Source of the DNA: JACKIP01 sp963710165
GTDB lineage: Bacteria > Pseudomonadota > Alphaproteobacteria > Micavibrionales > Micavibrionaceae
DNA length: 64,000 bases
Assembly: GCA_963710165.1 (NCBI GenBank)
Contig: CAVPYZ010000001.1
Coordinates: forward strand, 310,001-374,000
Reading direction: 5' to 3'
The notes under the pieces were generated by a model. That model saw only the letters and a list, made by a program, of their open reading frames with translations. It searched no databases and had not been told where the DNA came from. Of this stretch, positions 26,164 through 35,557 are shown piece by piece. The position numbers and the translations under genes are program-made. Each line of letters starts with the position of its first letter. Within the stretch, counting starts at the first letter, position 1.

Positions 26164-27618
26164 TTACGCTGCCTCGGCGGCCATTTTTTTGGCCTTTTCC
26201 TGAGCTTCTTCAATCGTTCCAACCATATAGAAAGCTGATTCAGGAAGGTGATCATATTCACCGGCAACAATGCCTTTAAAGCCTTTGATTGTATCTTCAA
26301 GGGAAACAAATGTACCGGGTGTTCCTGTAAAGACTTCCGCAACGTGGAATGGTTGTGACAAGAAACGCTGTATCTTACGTGCACGCGCCACGACCAGTTT
26401 ATCATCTTCGGAAAGCTCATCCATACCCAAGATCGCAATGATATCCTGTAGCGCTTTATATTGTTGAAGGGTCTTTTGCACGTCACCCGCAACTTTATAA
26501 TGCTCATCACCAACAGCGCGTGGATCAAGAATACGCGACGTTGAATCAAGCGGGTCAATCGCGGGGTAAATACCTTGTTCCGCAATCGAACGTGATAGAA
26601 CTGTTGTCGCGTCCAAGTGAGAGAAAGTTGTCGCAGGAGCAGGGTCGGTCAAGTCATCGGCAGGCACGTAAACCGCCTGAACAGATGTGATAGAGCCCTT
26701 ATTTGTTGATGTAATACGCTCCTGCATCTGACCCATATCAGTTGATAGAGTAGGTTGATAACCAACAGCAGAAGGAATACGACCAAGTAGCGCAGACACT
26801 TCGGCACCGGCTTGTGTAAAGCGGAAGATGTTATCAATAAACATCAAAACATCCTGGCCTTGTTCATCACGGAAATATTCCGCCATTGTCAAACCTGAGA
26901 GTGCCACACGTGCACGCGCACCGGGTGGTTCATTCATCTGACCAAAAACCAGTGCCACTTTAGATTCGCCGTCCAGCTTAATAACACCGGCATCAATCAT
27001 TTCATGATAAAGGTCATTACCCTCACGCGTTCTTTCACCGACACCTGCAAAGACAGAGACACCACCATGTTCTTTCGCAATATTATTAATAAGCTCTTGA
27101 ATCGTAACGGTTTTACCAACACCAGCACCACCAAATAGACCAATTTTACCACCCTTTGCATACGGGCAAAGCAGATCGACAACTTTAATACCTGTAATTA
27201 ACTGCTCCGCTGATGTTGCTTGATCTTCAAAAGACGGGGCTTCACGGTGAATACCCCAACGTTCTTTTGTTTTAACAGGACCGCGTTCATCAATAGGGTT
27301 ACCGGTCACATCAAAGATACGACCTAATGTATCATTACCTACAGGAACAGAAATCGCACCACCTGTCGCGGAGACTGGTTGACCGCGAACCAGGCCATCT
27401 GTTGTATCCATCGCAATACAACGAACTGTGTTTTCACCAAGGTGCTGTGCAACTTCGAATATCAGTTCTTTATTATCATTTGCTTCATTAACGGTTGATA
27501 AAGCATCCAAAATTGCAGGAATGTTTCCATCTTCAAACTGAACATCCACAACCGCACCCAAGATTTGCGTTATCTTGCCTTGAGCTTGTGCCTTTGTTGC
27601 ATTTTTTTTCGTTGCCAT
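26164..27618 (-). CDS. atpD: ATP synthase beta subunit
   Basis: 484 aa. Catalytic subunit of F1. Walker A GGAGVGKTVTIQELI near residue 164, catalytic Glu in GVGERTREGNDLY, DELSEEDKL region (here DELSEDDKLVV) and ALLGRIPSAVGYQPTL are all intact. The first 18 residues are an extra Lys/Ala/Gln-rich extension before GKITQILGAVVDVQF, common in Alphaproteobacteria. Confidence 0.98.
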   Translation of the reverse strand: MATKKNATKAQAQGKITQILGAVVDVQFEDGNIPAILDALSTVNEANDNKELIFEVAQHLGENTVRCIAMDTTDGLVRGQPVSATGGAISVPVGNDTLGRIFDVTGNPIDERGPVKTKERWGIHREAPSFEDQATSAEQLITGIKVVDLLCPYAKGGKIGLFGGAGVGKTVTIQELINNIAKEHGGVSVFAGVGERTREGNDLYHEMIDAGVIKLDGESKVALVFGQMNEPPGARARVALSGLTMAEYFRDEQGQDVLMFIDNIFRFTQAGAEVSALLGRIPSAVGYQPTLSTDMGQMQERITSTNKGSITSVQAVYVPADDLTDPAPATTFSHLDATTVLSRSIAEQGIYPAIDPLDSTSRILDPRAVGDEHYKVAGDVQKTLQQYKALQDIIAILGMDELSEDDKLVVARARKIQRFLSQPFHVAEVFTGTPGTFVSLEDTIKGFKGIVAGEYDHLPESAFYMVGTIEEAQEKAKKMAAEAA

Positions 27619-27647
27619 TTTTCTTTTCCTTCGTTTTCTGTAATTTC

Positions 27648-27938
27648 TTATGTCATTAAAATATTGAGTTCCATGTCACGATGCCAATCAAGACCTATCT
27701 GTTCTTCGAAGGGCCCTCTGACACCAATTAGGGCAGCTACTCTTTCATCATCTAATGCTGCGTCTTGAGCAGTTTGAGCTTTCAACATATCATTTGCACG
27801 AATAACAGTATCTGCCGTTGCAATTATATCTGCGCGGGGTGCACCAGCATCAAGCTGTGCTTTTAAGCCTTGCGTTGCGCTAAAGAAAACATCAGACGCT
27901 GTATCTTCATTTATATCAAAAATGCTAACTCGTTCCAT
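27648..27938 (-). CDS. Hypothetical protein encoded between atpG and atpD, 96 aa
   Basis: No family recognised. The protein is acidic and helical (many Ala, Asp, Glu), with no signal or membrane segment and a central ADTVIRANDMLKAQTAQD helix. It starts one base after the atpG stop and ends 29 bases before atpD, so it is co-transcribed and almost certainly translated with ATP synthase. It could be an assembly factor or regulator, but that is guesswork from position only. Not the alphaproteobacterial zeta inhibitor as far as I can see. Confidence 0.65.
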   Translation of the reverse strand: MERVSIFDINEDTASDVFFSATQGLKAQLDAGAPRADIIATADTVIRANDMLKAQTAQDAALDDERVAALIGVRGPFEEQIGLDWHRDMELNILMT

Positions 27939-27939
27939 T

Positions 27940-28833
27940 CTATACGGCCTCCGCGCCTGAAATAATTTCGATTAGTTCTTTTGTAATATATGCCTGACGT
28001 GCACGGTTATATTGCAGAGATAAATCATCAATCATCTCCCCTGCATTACGTGTCGCATTATCCATAGCGGTCATACGTGCCGCTTGTTCTCCTGCAGCGC
28101 TATCCAATAAAGCGCGAAAGATTTGCATAGAGATATTTTTTGGTAATAACTCGGCTAGAATTGCTTCTTCTTCCGGTTCGAATTCATAGGGTGACTTGGG
28201 CTTCGATCCAGTATTTTCGTCATCGCCAACATCAGGCAGGCTAAACGGAATAAGCTGTTGAATTTGAGGTGGCTGTGAAAGAACTGATTTAAATTCATTA
28301 TAAACCAAGTGGCAAATATCAAATTCACCCTCTTCAAAAAGTCCTAGCGCAAATGAAGAAATTTCATTTACATCAGAGAAATTAATTTGCTCCTTGCCAC
28401 CAATACCTGAAAAGCTTTTAATAATTAGCTCCGCATAATCACGTTTTAAGATGTCGCGGGCTTTGCGGCCAATCGTAATTAGCTTTACATCTTTACCCAG
28501 TCCTTGAAGACGCGTAATTTCGTTTTTCGCAAAGCGGACTAGATTTCCGTTAAAACCTCCACAAAGTCCACGATCAGATGTCATTACGATCATCAAATGT
28601 GTTTGATCAAGACCGGAACCGATTAATAATTTTGGAGAGGCGGGGGAGAGTGTCACACCCGCCGCAACACGCGCCATCATCGCCGCCATTGAAATAGAAT
28701 ATGGCTGTGCACGTTCTGCGGCGTTTTGTGCCTTTTTCAATTTCGCCGCGGCCACCATCTTCATCGCCGACGTAATTTTTTTCGTCGACTTAACGGAAGT
28801 AATGCGGTCTCTAAAGTCTCTTAAACTTGGCAT
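27940..28833 (-). CDS. atpG: ATP synthase gamma subunit
   Basis: 297 aa. Rotor shaft of F1. N-terminus PSLRDFRDRITSVKSTKKITSAMKMVAAAKLKKAQ and C-terminal MTAMDNATRNAGEMIDDLSLQYNRARQAYITKELIEIISGAEAV are the two coiled-coil ends typical of gamma; MTSDRGLCGGFNGNL is the conserved mid-domain segment. An acidic insertion around residues 205-225 (DVGDDENTGSK) is seen. Two bases separate it from atpA. Confidence 0.97.
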   Translation of the reverse strand: MPSLRDFRDRITSVKSTKKITSAMKMVAAAKLKKAQNAAERAQPYSISMAAMMARVAAGVTLSPASPKLLIGSGLDQTHLMIVMTSDRGLCGGFNGNLVRFAKNEITRLQGLGKDVKLITIGRKARDILKRDYAELIIKSFSGIGGKEQINFSDVNEISSFALGLFEEGEFDICHLVYNEFKSVLSQPPQIQQLIPFSLPDVGDDENTGSKPKSPYEFEPEEEAILAELLPKNISMQIFRALLDSAAGEQAARMTAMDNATRNAGEMIDDLSLQYNRARQAYITKELIEIISGAEAV

Positions 28834-28835
28834 TT

Positions 28836-30392
28836 TTATGCAGCCTTTTGTTCAACACTTGAGGCAAAACCGGATGTAAATTTCTCCAGATAGCTATTCA
28901 TTTTTTCTTTGAGATCATCGCTCAGCTTTTTCTCTTTTGAAATAGTTTTCAAAATGTCTTGAGCATTCGCTTTCATGTCATCACGAAGGGCTGATTCATA
29001 AGCGCTGACAGACTCAACTGGAATAGTGTCAAGGTAACCATTGGTTCCGGCATAAATCACCATCACCTGTTCATCGACGGATAATGGTTGATATTGCGGT
29101 TGTTTCAAAAGCTGTGTCAGGCGTGCACCACGTGCAAGCAATCTTTGTGTTGAAGCATCAAGATCGGATGCAAACTGCGAGAATGCTTCCATTTCACGGT
29201 ATTGCGCCAGTTCCAATTTGATAGAGCCGGAAACCTGTTTCATTGCTTTGGTCTGTGCGGCAGAGCCAACACGGGATACAGAAGCACCAACGTTAATCGC
29301 AGGACGTATTCCTTTAAAGAATAAATCTGTTTCCAAGAAAATCTGACCATCTGTAATCGAAATAACGTTTGTTGGGATATAAGCGGATAAATCACCAGCT
29401 TGTGTTTCAACGATTGGCAGGGCTGTTAAAGATCCACCACCATGCTCGTCAGACATCTTCGCCGCACGTTCCAAAAGACGTGAGTGAATGTAGAAAACGT
29501 CGCCCGGATAAGCTTCACGACCTGGAGGACGACGAAGTAGCAATGACATCTGGCGATATGCAACGGCCTGTTTTGATAAATCGTCATAAATTGCAAGAGC
29601 GTGAAGCCCGTTATCACGGAAATATTCGCCCATTGTACACCCTGCGTAAGGTGCCAAGAATTGCATTGGTGCAGAGTCAGACGCCGTTGCTGCAACGATA
29701 ATGGAATATTCCATCGCGCCGTTTTCTTCCAATTCTTTTACCAGCTGAGCAACGGTCGAACGCTTTTGACCAATCGCGACATATACGCAATAAAGATGAT
29801 CTTTTTCATCTTTTGATTTATTTATTTCTTTTTGGTTAATAATCGTATCAATAACAACAGCTGTTTTACCTGTCTGACGGTCACCCATAATAAGTTCACG
29901 CTGACCACGACCAATCGGCACAAGTGCGTCAATGGATTTAATCCCTGTTTGCATCGGCTCGGATACGGATTGGCGCGGTATAATACCGGGCGCTTTTGTT
30001 TCAATACGGCGCGTTTCTGTGAATTCAATCGGGCCTTTACCATCAAGAGGATTGCCTAATGGATCTACAACGCGGCCAAGCAATCCGCGACCGACAGGAA
30101 CTTCAACAATTTTACCTGTTCTTTTAACAATATCGCCTTCGCTGATATCACGGTCAGAACCGAAAATAACACAACCGACATTATCATCTTCAAGGTTCAA
30201 TGCCATTCCCTTTGTACCATTTGGAAATTCGACCATTTCACCGGCACGAACATCGTCAAGGCCATAAATCTGGGCAATACCATCACCAACGTAAAGAACC
30301 TGACCGATTTCGGAGATGTCCATCTTCTTATCGAAATCTTTAATCTGTTTCTTAATAATATCTGAAATTTCTGAGACGTTAATCTTGTCCAT
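28836..30392 (-). CDS. atpA: ATP synthase alpha subunit
   Basis: 518 aa. Non-catalytic nucleotide-binding subunit of F1. Walker A GDRQTGKTAVVIDTI near residue 170, VPIGRGQREL, and YAGTNGYLDTIP near the end are diagnostic. Length and all landmarks are normal. Gap to atpH is 24 bases. Confidence 0.98.
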   Translation of the reverse strand: MDKINVSEISDIIKKQIKDFDKKMDISEIGQVLYVGDGIAQIYGLDDVRAGEMVEFPNGTKGMALNLEDDNVGCVIFGSDRDISEGDIVKRTGKIVEVPVGRGLLGRVVDPLGNPLDGKGPIEFTETRRIETKAPGIIPRQSVSEPMQTGIKSIDALVPIGRGQRELIMGDRQTGKTAVVIDTIINQKEINKSKDEKDHLYCVYVAIGQKRSTVAQLVKELEENGAMEYSIIVAATASDSAPMQFLAPYAGCTMGEYFRDNGLHALAIYDDLSKQAVAYRQMSLLLRRPPGREAYPGDVFYIHSRLLERAAKMSDEHGGGSLTALPIVETQAGDLSAYIPTNVISITDGQIFLETDLFFKGIRPAINVGASVSRVGSAAQTKAMKQVSGSIKLELAQYREMEAFSQFASDLDASTQRLLARGARLTQLLKQPQYQPLSVDEQVMVIYAGTNGYLDTIPVESVSAYESALRDDMKANAQDILKTISKEKKLSDDLKEKMNSYLEKFTSGFASSVEQKAA

Positions 30393-30416
30393 TGTCTTTC
30401 CTTCTTGTGTTTGTTC

Positions 30417-31016
30417 TTAAGCTGTTTTTGCTTGTTTTAAATTTTCGTTCGCACTATCGCGTAAATCTTGTTCCAACAATTCTAATCGACGCTTAATCGA
30501 GCCATCAATACGTTTCGAGCCGATTGTGATAACGAGTCCGCCAATAAGCTCAGGCTTCACATCAATCGATATGCGCGCTTTACCGCCTGTCATTTGACCA
30601 ATCTCTTTTTCAAGGGTGGCAGATTGTGTTTTATTCAGCGGGTAAGCCGTTTCAACTGTAGCTTCAATAATGCCCTGAATATCATCCAGTTGAATCAGAA
30701 CACCTCTCAATATAGATGGTAGGTTAGAAAAACGATTATTCCCCATGACAGTCTTAATAAAAGTAAGTAAGGCGCCAGACATTTTTGTCTTTTTAGCGAT
30801 ATCTTCAAAGACGTTTATTTTTGATGGTTTTGTAAATAGCGGATTTTCGATGACTTCTTTTAACTCTTCACTATCTCTTATAAAAGAAAGCAGCATTTCA
30901 ATTTCTTCACGTGCTGAATCATAATCTTTTTTCGCAACGGAATCGATATAAGCACTGGCATAACGCTGTGCAAAAATAGGAATTGGGGCAGAATGGGCGG
31001 CTGTGGATGTCGTCAC
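30417..31016 (-). CDS. atpH: ATP synthase delta subunit
   Basis: 199 aa. Peripheral-stalk subunit joining F1 to the b subunits. The N-terminal helical domain has FAQRYASAYIDSVAKK and the C-terminal part has the family signature ARISIDVKPELIGGLVITIGSKRIDGSIKRRLELL. First gene of the operon; the F0 genes (atpB, E, F) are not here, as usual in Alphaproteobacteria. Confidence 0.96.
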   Translation of the reverse strand: MTTSTAAHSAPIPIFAQRYASAYIDSVAKKDYDSAREEIEMLLSFIRDSEELKEVIENPLFTKPSKINVFEDIAKKTKMSGALLTFIKTVMGNNRFSNLPSILRGVLIQLDDIQGIIEATVETAYPLNKTQSATLEKEIGQMTGGKARISIDVKPELIGGLVITIGSKRIDGSIKRRLELLEQDLRDSANENLKQAKTA

Positions 31017-31143
31017 TTATAATCCTGTCTCATATTTTTTAAAGTTGTGATCGATTTAGCATAGCGAATGGCGGACTGCAACCTTTAAATCACTCTTTTT
31101 ATCAGAAAGTTTGATAAAAAATAGAGTGATGCTTTCAAAAGAA

Positions 31144-31175
31144 AAAGCCCTCTATAAATTATAATAGAGGGCTTT
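31144..31175 (-). terminator. Terminator of the flagellar operon
   Basis: A perfect 12-bp stem AAAGCCCTCTAT / ATAGAGGGCTTT around an 8-base loop, followed on the minus strand by TTCTTTT. It lies 17 bases after the last flgE stop. Confidence 0.9.
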
Positions 31176-31191
31176 AGAGGTTGGGGGATAT

Positions 31192-32928
31192 TTATCTTAG
31201 TCTTAGAAGCTCTTCCGTCATCTGGTCGACAGTATTAATGACCTTGGTTCCTGCAGAATACGCACGCTGGGAGATAATCAGACGAGCAAATTCATCTGCC
31301 AGATCGACGTTGGAATTTTCAAGTGTTGCGGTTTCTAATAAACCGGCTCCGCCGCGTCCTGCTTCTCTCAAGTTTTCTTCGCCTGATTCTTCATTCTCGC
31401 TATAGGCAGTTCCTGAAATTTCCTGTAATCCGTTGGCATTTGCAAAAGTGACCATCGGAATTTTATATAATTCAGTTGAGGCACCATTTGAGAAACGTGC
31501 GACAACAAAACCGTCACGATTAATCTCAACACCTGTCCGAAGTCCTAGTTCGGCACCATTTTGGTCAGAGAAAATAACATTATATTCACCAGAGAATTGT
31601 GAAAAACGATCAATTTCAATCTCGATATCTTGCGGATCAGAGCCATTGCCCCAGTCAATATTATTAAGAGAGATGTCAATTTCGCCGTCTACATCACGTA
31701 AGGCGTTAATATTACCATCGCCGTTGAAGTTGATATGACCTTGTGAAAGGTTTGTTCCATCGGGTGCAACAATATTCACCTGCCACCAACCGCGTGAATT
31801 ATAAGCAGCGCTACCAGGTAAGTTATCCAGTGCTGGAAATGTGCCGCCGCTGAAGGGGGGAGCGTCTGCAAAAGTACCGTTACCGGCATTTGGCAAACCA
31901 GCAGCTGTTATCGTAGCACCGGACGTAAAACCAAGAACCGCAAGCGGCGTTCCTGTATTATCAGTTAAAGTGAAGTCATCCGGAATAGTGAAATCAGTTG
32001 CCTGTACAGCAATTTCGCCGTTTTCATTAATATAGGCATCTGCAAAACCACCTGTTCCACCACCTGCGCCGTCATAATTACTTATGAAGTCAATAAAGTC
32101 CTGAACGGTGCTTGTCGCTGTAACTGTAAATGTTTCGTTAGCACCACCTGCGCCGGTATTAAAGTCAATTGCATTACCAGCTGTTAATCCGACATCTGCA
32201 ACCAATTCATCTGTGGCAGAGACACCAAATCCGGTTGAAACATCTGTTGCTTGCGGACCGTAAACTTTTGTGAATTGCAAGTTGATATCTTGTGGTGAGC
32301 CTAATGAATCATAGGTACGAATACTCCGTGTGAAGTTCGGTGTCGTTGTTGGTGGAACCAAACTGGTCACCGGATCAAGTTCCGCACCGACCTCATCCGC
32401 GTCAAGGTTCACGGAAAGCTCGACTGTGTTTGTTGGTCGTGTCAAACCGCCAAGAAATGCAACATCAACAGGAACAAGAGAGCTAAGGTCGCCCTGAGCC
32501 GCAGGAAGCTCGCCTTCTGAGTCGAGTGGCCATCCATAAAGAAAGAAGCCTGCAGAATTACGTAGATTGCCCTGTGCATCCTCGCTGAATTGACCGTTTC
32601 TGGTATAGAGAAACTCGTCCAGGGTACTATCGTCATCATTCCGTTTGATCGGAAAAAAACCGTTTCCTGATACGGACACATCAGTAGAAGAGATAGATTG
32701 TTGAATCGGACCCTGCTGATCAACACGTTGTAAACGGTTCACGGCAACGGTACCAGGGGAGTAACGTGATGAACGGCTCTCCGTTGTTACAAGAGATTCA
32801 AAGGTTGCTTCAGAACGTTTAAAGCCGATTGTATTAACATTCGCGATATTATTTGAAATAATCGCGGTGTTCTGGGACTGGGCCGAAAGGGCCGAGACGC
32901 CTGTAAATAAAGATCCAAATAGGGACAT
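31192..32928 (-). CDS. flgE: Flagellar hook protein FlgE (copy 1)
   Basis: 578 aa. N-terminal hook/rod helix domain MSLFGSLFTGVSALSAQSQN with NNIANVNTIGFKRSE, and C-terminal GLLETATLENSNVDLADEFARLIISQRAYSAGTKVI. The centre is a variable, surface-exposed beta-rich region. Forms the flexible hook. It follows a second flgE-like gene; a GGAGG precedes its ATG. Whether both are used in one hook or in different conditions is unknown. Confidence 0.93.
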   Translation of the reverse strand: MSLFGSLFTGVSALSAQSQNTAIISNNIANVNTIGFKRSEATFESLVTTESRSSRYSPGTVAVNRLQRVDQQGPIQQSISSTDVSVSGNGFFPIKRNDDDSTLDEFLYTRNGQFSEDAQGNLRNSAGFFLYGWPLDSEGELPAAQGDLSSLVPVDVAFLGGLTRPTNTVELSVNLDADEVGAELDPVTSLVPPTTTPNFTRSIRTYDSLGSPQDINLQFTKVYGPQATDVSTGFGVSATDELVADVGLTAGNAIDFNTGAGGANETFTVTATSTVQDFIDFISNYDGAGGGTGGFADAYINENGEIAVQATDFTIPDDFTLTDNTGTPLAVLGFTSGATITAAGLPNAGNGTFADAPPFSGGTFPALDNLPGSAAYNSRGWWQVNIVAPDGTNLSQGHINFNGDGNINALRDVDGEIDISLNNIDWGNGSDPQDIEIEIDRFSQFSGEYNVIFSDQNGAELGLRTGVEINRDGFVVARFSNGASTELYKIPMVTFANANGLQEISGTAYSENEESGEENLREAGRGGAGLLETATLENSNVDLADEFARLIISQRAYSAGTKVINTVDQMTEELLRLR

Positions 32929-32984
32929 GGTTTAATCCTCCGCGTTAATATTAAAGTTGAGTTTGTAGTTAAATTTTGACCTAA

Positions 32985-34832
32985 TCATAATTGACCTAAC
33001 CTTTCAGCCATTTCATCTATGGCTTGAATGACTTGTGAATTGAGAGAGAAGCCGCGCTGGTGCACAATCAGATTGCCGAATTCATCGGTAATATCGACAT
33101 TTGAATTTTCAATGGCCGATCCTCTGATAATACCGTTGCCCTGATCACCGGAAAGGGCGAGAATAGGATCGCCGGATGCTTCCGTAATCGAAAATATTGT
33201 TCCGCTTTGATCTTGTAATCCATTCGCATTGGCAAAATTTGCCAGCGGTATCTGGTAAAGATTGGCACGCACACCGTTCGAGAATATTCCGACAACGCGC
33301 CCGTCATCTGTAATTTCCGCACCGATACGATCACCAAGGGCGGCGCCGTTTTGGTTTGAATTGATCACATCAAAGTTTCCGGCAAACTGGCTGCTATTTG
33401 TAATATCAACAATAATCGAACTACCTGCCGTTGCAGGATCGCCATCAAAATCGATTGGTGTTGATGATAAATCAATTGTTATATTGCCATCGGTATCCGG
33501 TGTCGCATTCAAAGAACCATCACCATTAAAATTTAAAAGCCCTTGGCGGATTTGTGTGCCTGTTGCGGGATTGACAATGGTCAGCTCCCACCAGTTTTGC
33601 GGCACTGGATCAGTTGTATTTTCTAATGTTGGGAAATCACCCTGATTGGTGTAAATCGTCGGATTTGTAATATCCTCGTCAGGCTCAAACGTCAGATCGC
33701 CGGGGGCGTCAGGGTCATTTATAATTCCTAGCGTACTCGCTCCTAATAAAGGTGTCCCAGTTGTTTCAGCAAGAGTAATCGTTGTCGTTGGATTAACTGC
33801 TCGCACCAAGAAACGACCATTTTCAATACCTGCTTCTAACTGCCCTGTAATAGCAGGAACAGCAAGTGGATCTGCGCCATGTTGATTGAGGGAATTAATC
33901 AATCCCTCCATTGTCGCAATCTGGTTCAGATCAATATCATCACCCGTTGCTTCATCAACAAAAGTATATGTTTCAGAGACACCGCCAGCGTCTACGCTAA
34001 AACTATCACCAACATTAATACCGCTATAGAGACCATTTCCGCCTGTCGGAATAAAAACATCTTGTTGTGTTTGCGTAAAGCCACCTTGCGAACTGAAATG
34101 CGCCATTGGACCAACAATTTTACGGTATTCAAATGACAGTTGCTGCGGTGCGCCGTCTGCATCAAAAACAGTAAAGCTACGCACAAAACTGGCCTCTTCT
34201 GTGCTTGCAGGAAGCTGCGCATTTCCAAGACTTGAGCGCTGCATATCAATATCAGTTGCATTGGCATCCAGATTTAATGAAATGCCGAGTTGCGTCGTAG
34301 GTATCGCCATTTCATCAAAGAGGCTGATATTAACAGGATCTAATGATCCGAAATCTTGTGATGTTGGCAAGTCACCATTTACGTCATATTGCCATCCATA
34401 AAGGTATTGACCTGCAGCATTTGCAAGAAACGTTTGTTCTGTTCCTGCATTTAAATCACGGACGACACTTTCACCAAATGTGCCGTTTCTGGTAAAAAAC
34501 ATATTTGTCGGTGATGTGGCGTTATCAGCTTCTACATCTGATGTTAAGCCGACCACAAAAAAGCCGTTACCAATGATAGACGCGTCCGTTGCAGAAGATG
34601 TTTGCTGCACTGTTCCTTGCTGATCGGCGCGTAATATTCTGGTCGCACGCACACCGCCGGGTTCATAGCTGGGGTTATAGCGTGACGTCGTAACCATATC
34701 GTGGAAGGCGGTCTCTGAACGCTTATAACCAACCGTGGTTAAATTCGCGATATTCGTCGATGTAATCGCGGTTCCTTTTGTCTGCGCAGTCATACCACTG
34801 CGGCTGGTATCTAGGGCTTCGAATAAACTCAT
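32985..34832 (-). CDS. flgE: Flagellar hook protein FlgE paralogue (copy 2)
   Basis: 615 aa. Same ends as copy 1: MSLFEALDTSRSGMTAQTKG, NLTTVGYKRSETAFHDMVTTS and the C-terminal NSNVDITDEFGNLIVHQRGFSLNSQVIQAIDEMAERL. The middle differs considerably from copy 1 in length and sequence. A tandem flgE pair is not the usual arrangement. It overlaps flgD by 4 bases. Confidence 0.9.
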   Translation of the reverse strand: MSLFEALDTSRSGMTAQTKGTAITSTNIANLTTVGYKRSETAFHDMVTTSRYNPSYEPGGVRATRILRADQQGTVQQTSSATDASIIGNGFFVVGLTSDVEADNATSPTNMFFTRNGTFGESVVRDLNAGTEQTFLANAAGQYLYGWQYDVNGDLPTSQDFGSLDPVNISLFDEMAIPTTQLGISLNLDANATDIDMQRSSLGNAQLPASTEEASFVRSFTVFDADGAPQQLSFEYRKIVGPMAHFSSQGGFTQTQQDVFIPTGGNGLYSGINVGDSFSVDAGGVSETYTFVDEATGDDIDLNQIATMEGLINSLNQHGADPLAVPAITGQLEAGIENGRFLVRAVNPTTTITLAETTGTPLLGASTLGIINDPDAPGDLTFEPDEDITNPTIYTNQGDFPTLENTTDPVPQNWWELTIVNPATGTQIRQGLLNFNGDGSLNATPDTDGNITIDLSSTPIDFDGDPATAGSSIIVDITNSSQFAGNFDVINSNQNGAALGDRIGAEITDDGRVVGIFSNGVRANLYQIPLANFANANGLQDQSGTIFSITEASGDPILALSGDQGNGIIRGSAIENSNVDITDEFGNLIVHQRGFSLNSQVIQAIDEMAERLGQL

Positions 34833-35545
34833 GCGCTACCTCCGTCATTTTCTGTGGTTGTGTCTTCCTCGGCTAGTGGTTCCGGCTCATAAACATTAAT
34901 CACATTACCAATTGGCACTGCGCGTTCACCTATAAGTAGAAGTGCACGCCCGTCTTGCGATTCAACGCCGCGAACGATACCGCTGACTAAAATTTGTGAA
35001 TTCAGCGGCGTGCCGTCACTATCAATGGCGTCCACGCGAACTTGATACGTTCCTTCTTCTGCAGGTAATCCGTTATCTTGCAGACCGTCCCAAACAAAGT
35101 CTTTACGACCAACGCCGCTTTCGGCAGGAATAATACGAATTGTTGCGCCATCTTCATTGGTAATACGAATATCTGCCTGCACGGCTGTACCATCAACAAC
35201 GTAAGATACATCGACCGGACGAGCACCATCATAATAAAGCTCAGTCGCTTGGTAATTTGCTTCTAATCCCACGTAACCTAGAGCTTGCGTATTCACATTT
35301 GCCAAACCGAAGCTGACAAGGGAATCGAGCTTTTCATTACTATTGATTTGCTGTTCTACCCCTGCGAATGCAACAAGTTGGTTCGTAAACTCGGTTGTAT
35401 CCATCGGGGATAAGGGGTCCTGATTTTGTAATTGTATCGTTAGCAAGCTTAGAAAATCATCAAAATCTTCTGTTAATTGTGCACGCTGCGTTTGTGTGGC
35501 GGCTGTGTTATTCGCGGCTTGTGTTACTGTTAAATCGCTGCTCAT
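34829..35545 (-). CDS. flgD: Flagellar hook assembly scaffold FlgD
   Basis: 238 aa. Hook-cap protein for FlgE assembly. N-terminal FDDFLSLLTIQLQNQDPLSPMDTTEFTNQLVAFAGVEQQINSN is diagnostic of FlgD; the C-terminal part has the Ig-like/Tudor domain (FVWDGLQDNGLPAEEGTYQVRV). An acidic tail EEDTTTENDGGSA follows. In the expected position next to hook genes and fliK. Confidence 0.95.
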   Translation of the reverse strand: MSSDLTVTQAANNTAATQTQRAQLTEDFDDFLSLLTIQLQNQDPLSPMDTTEFTNQLVAFAGVEQQINSNEKLDSLVSFGLANVNTQALGYVGLEANYQATELYYDGARPVDVSYVVDGTAVQADIRITNEDGATIRIIPAESGVGRKDFVWDGLQDNGLPAEEGTYQVRVDAIDSDGTPLNSQILVSGIVRGVESQDGRALLLIGERAVPIGNVINVYEPEPLAEEDTTTENDGGSA

Positions 35546-35557
35546 CTCATATACTCC

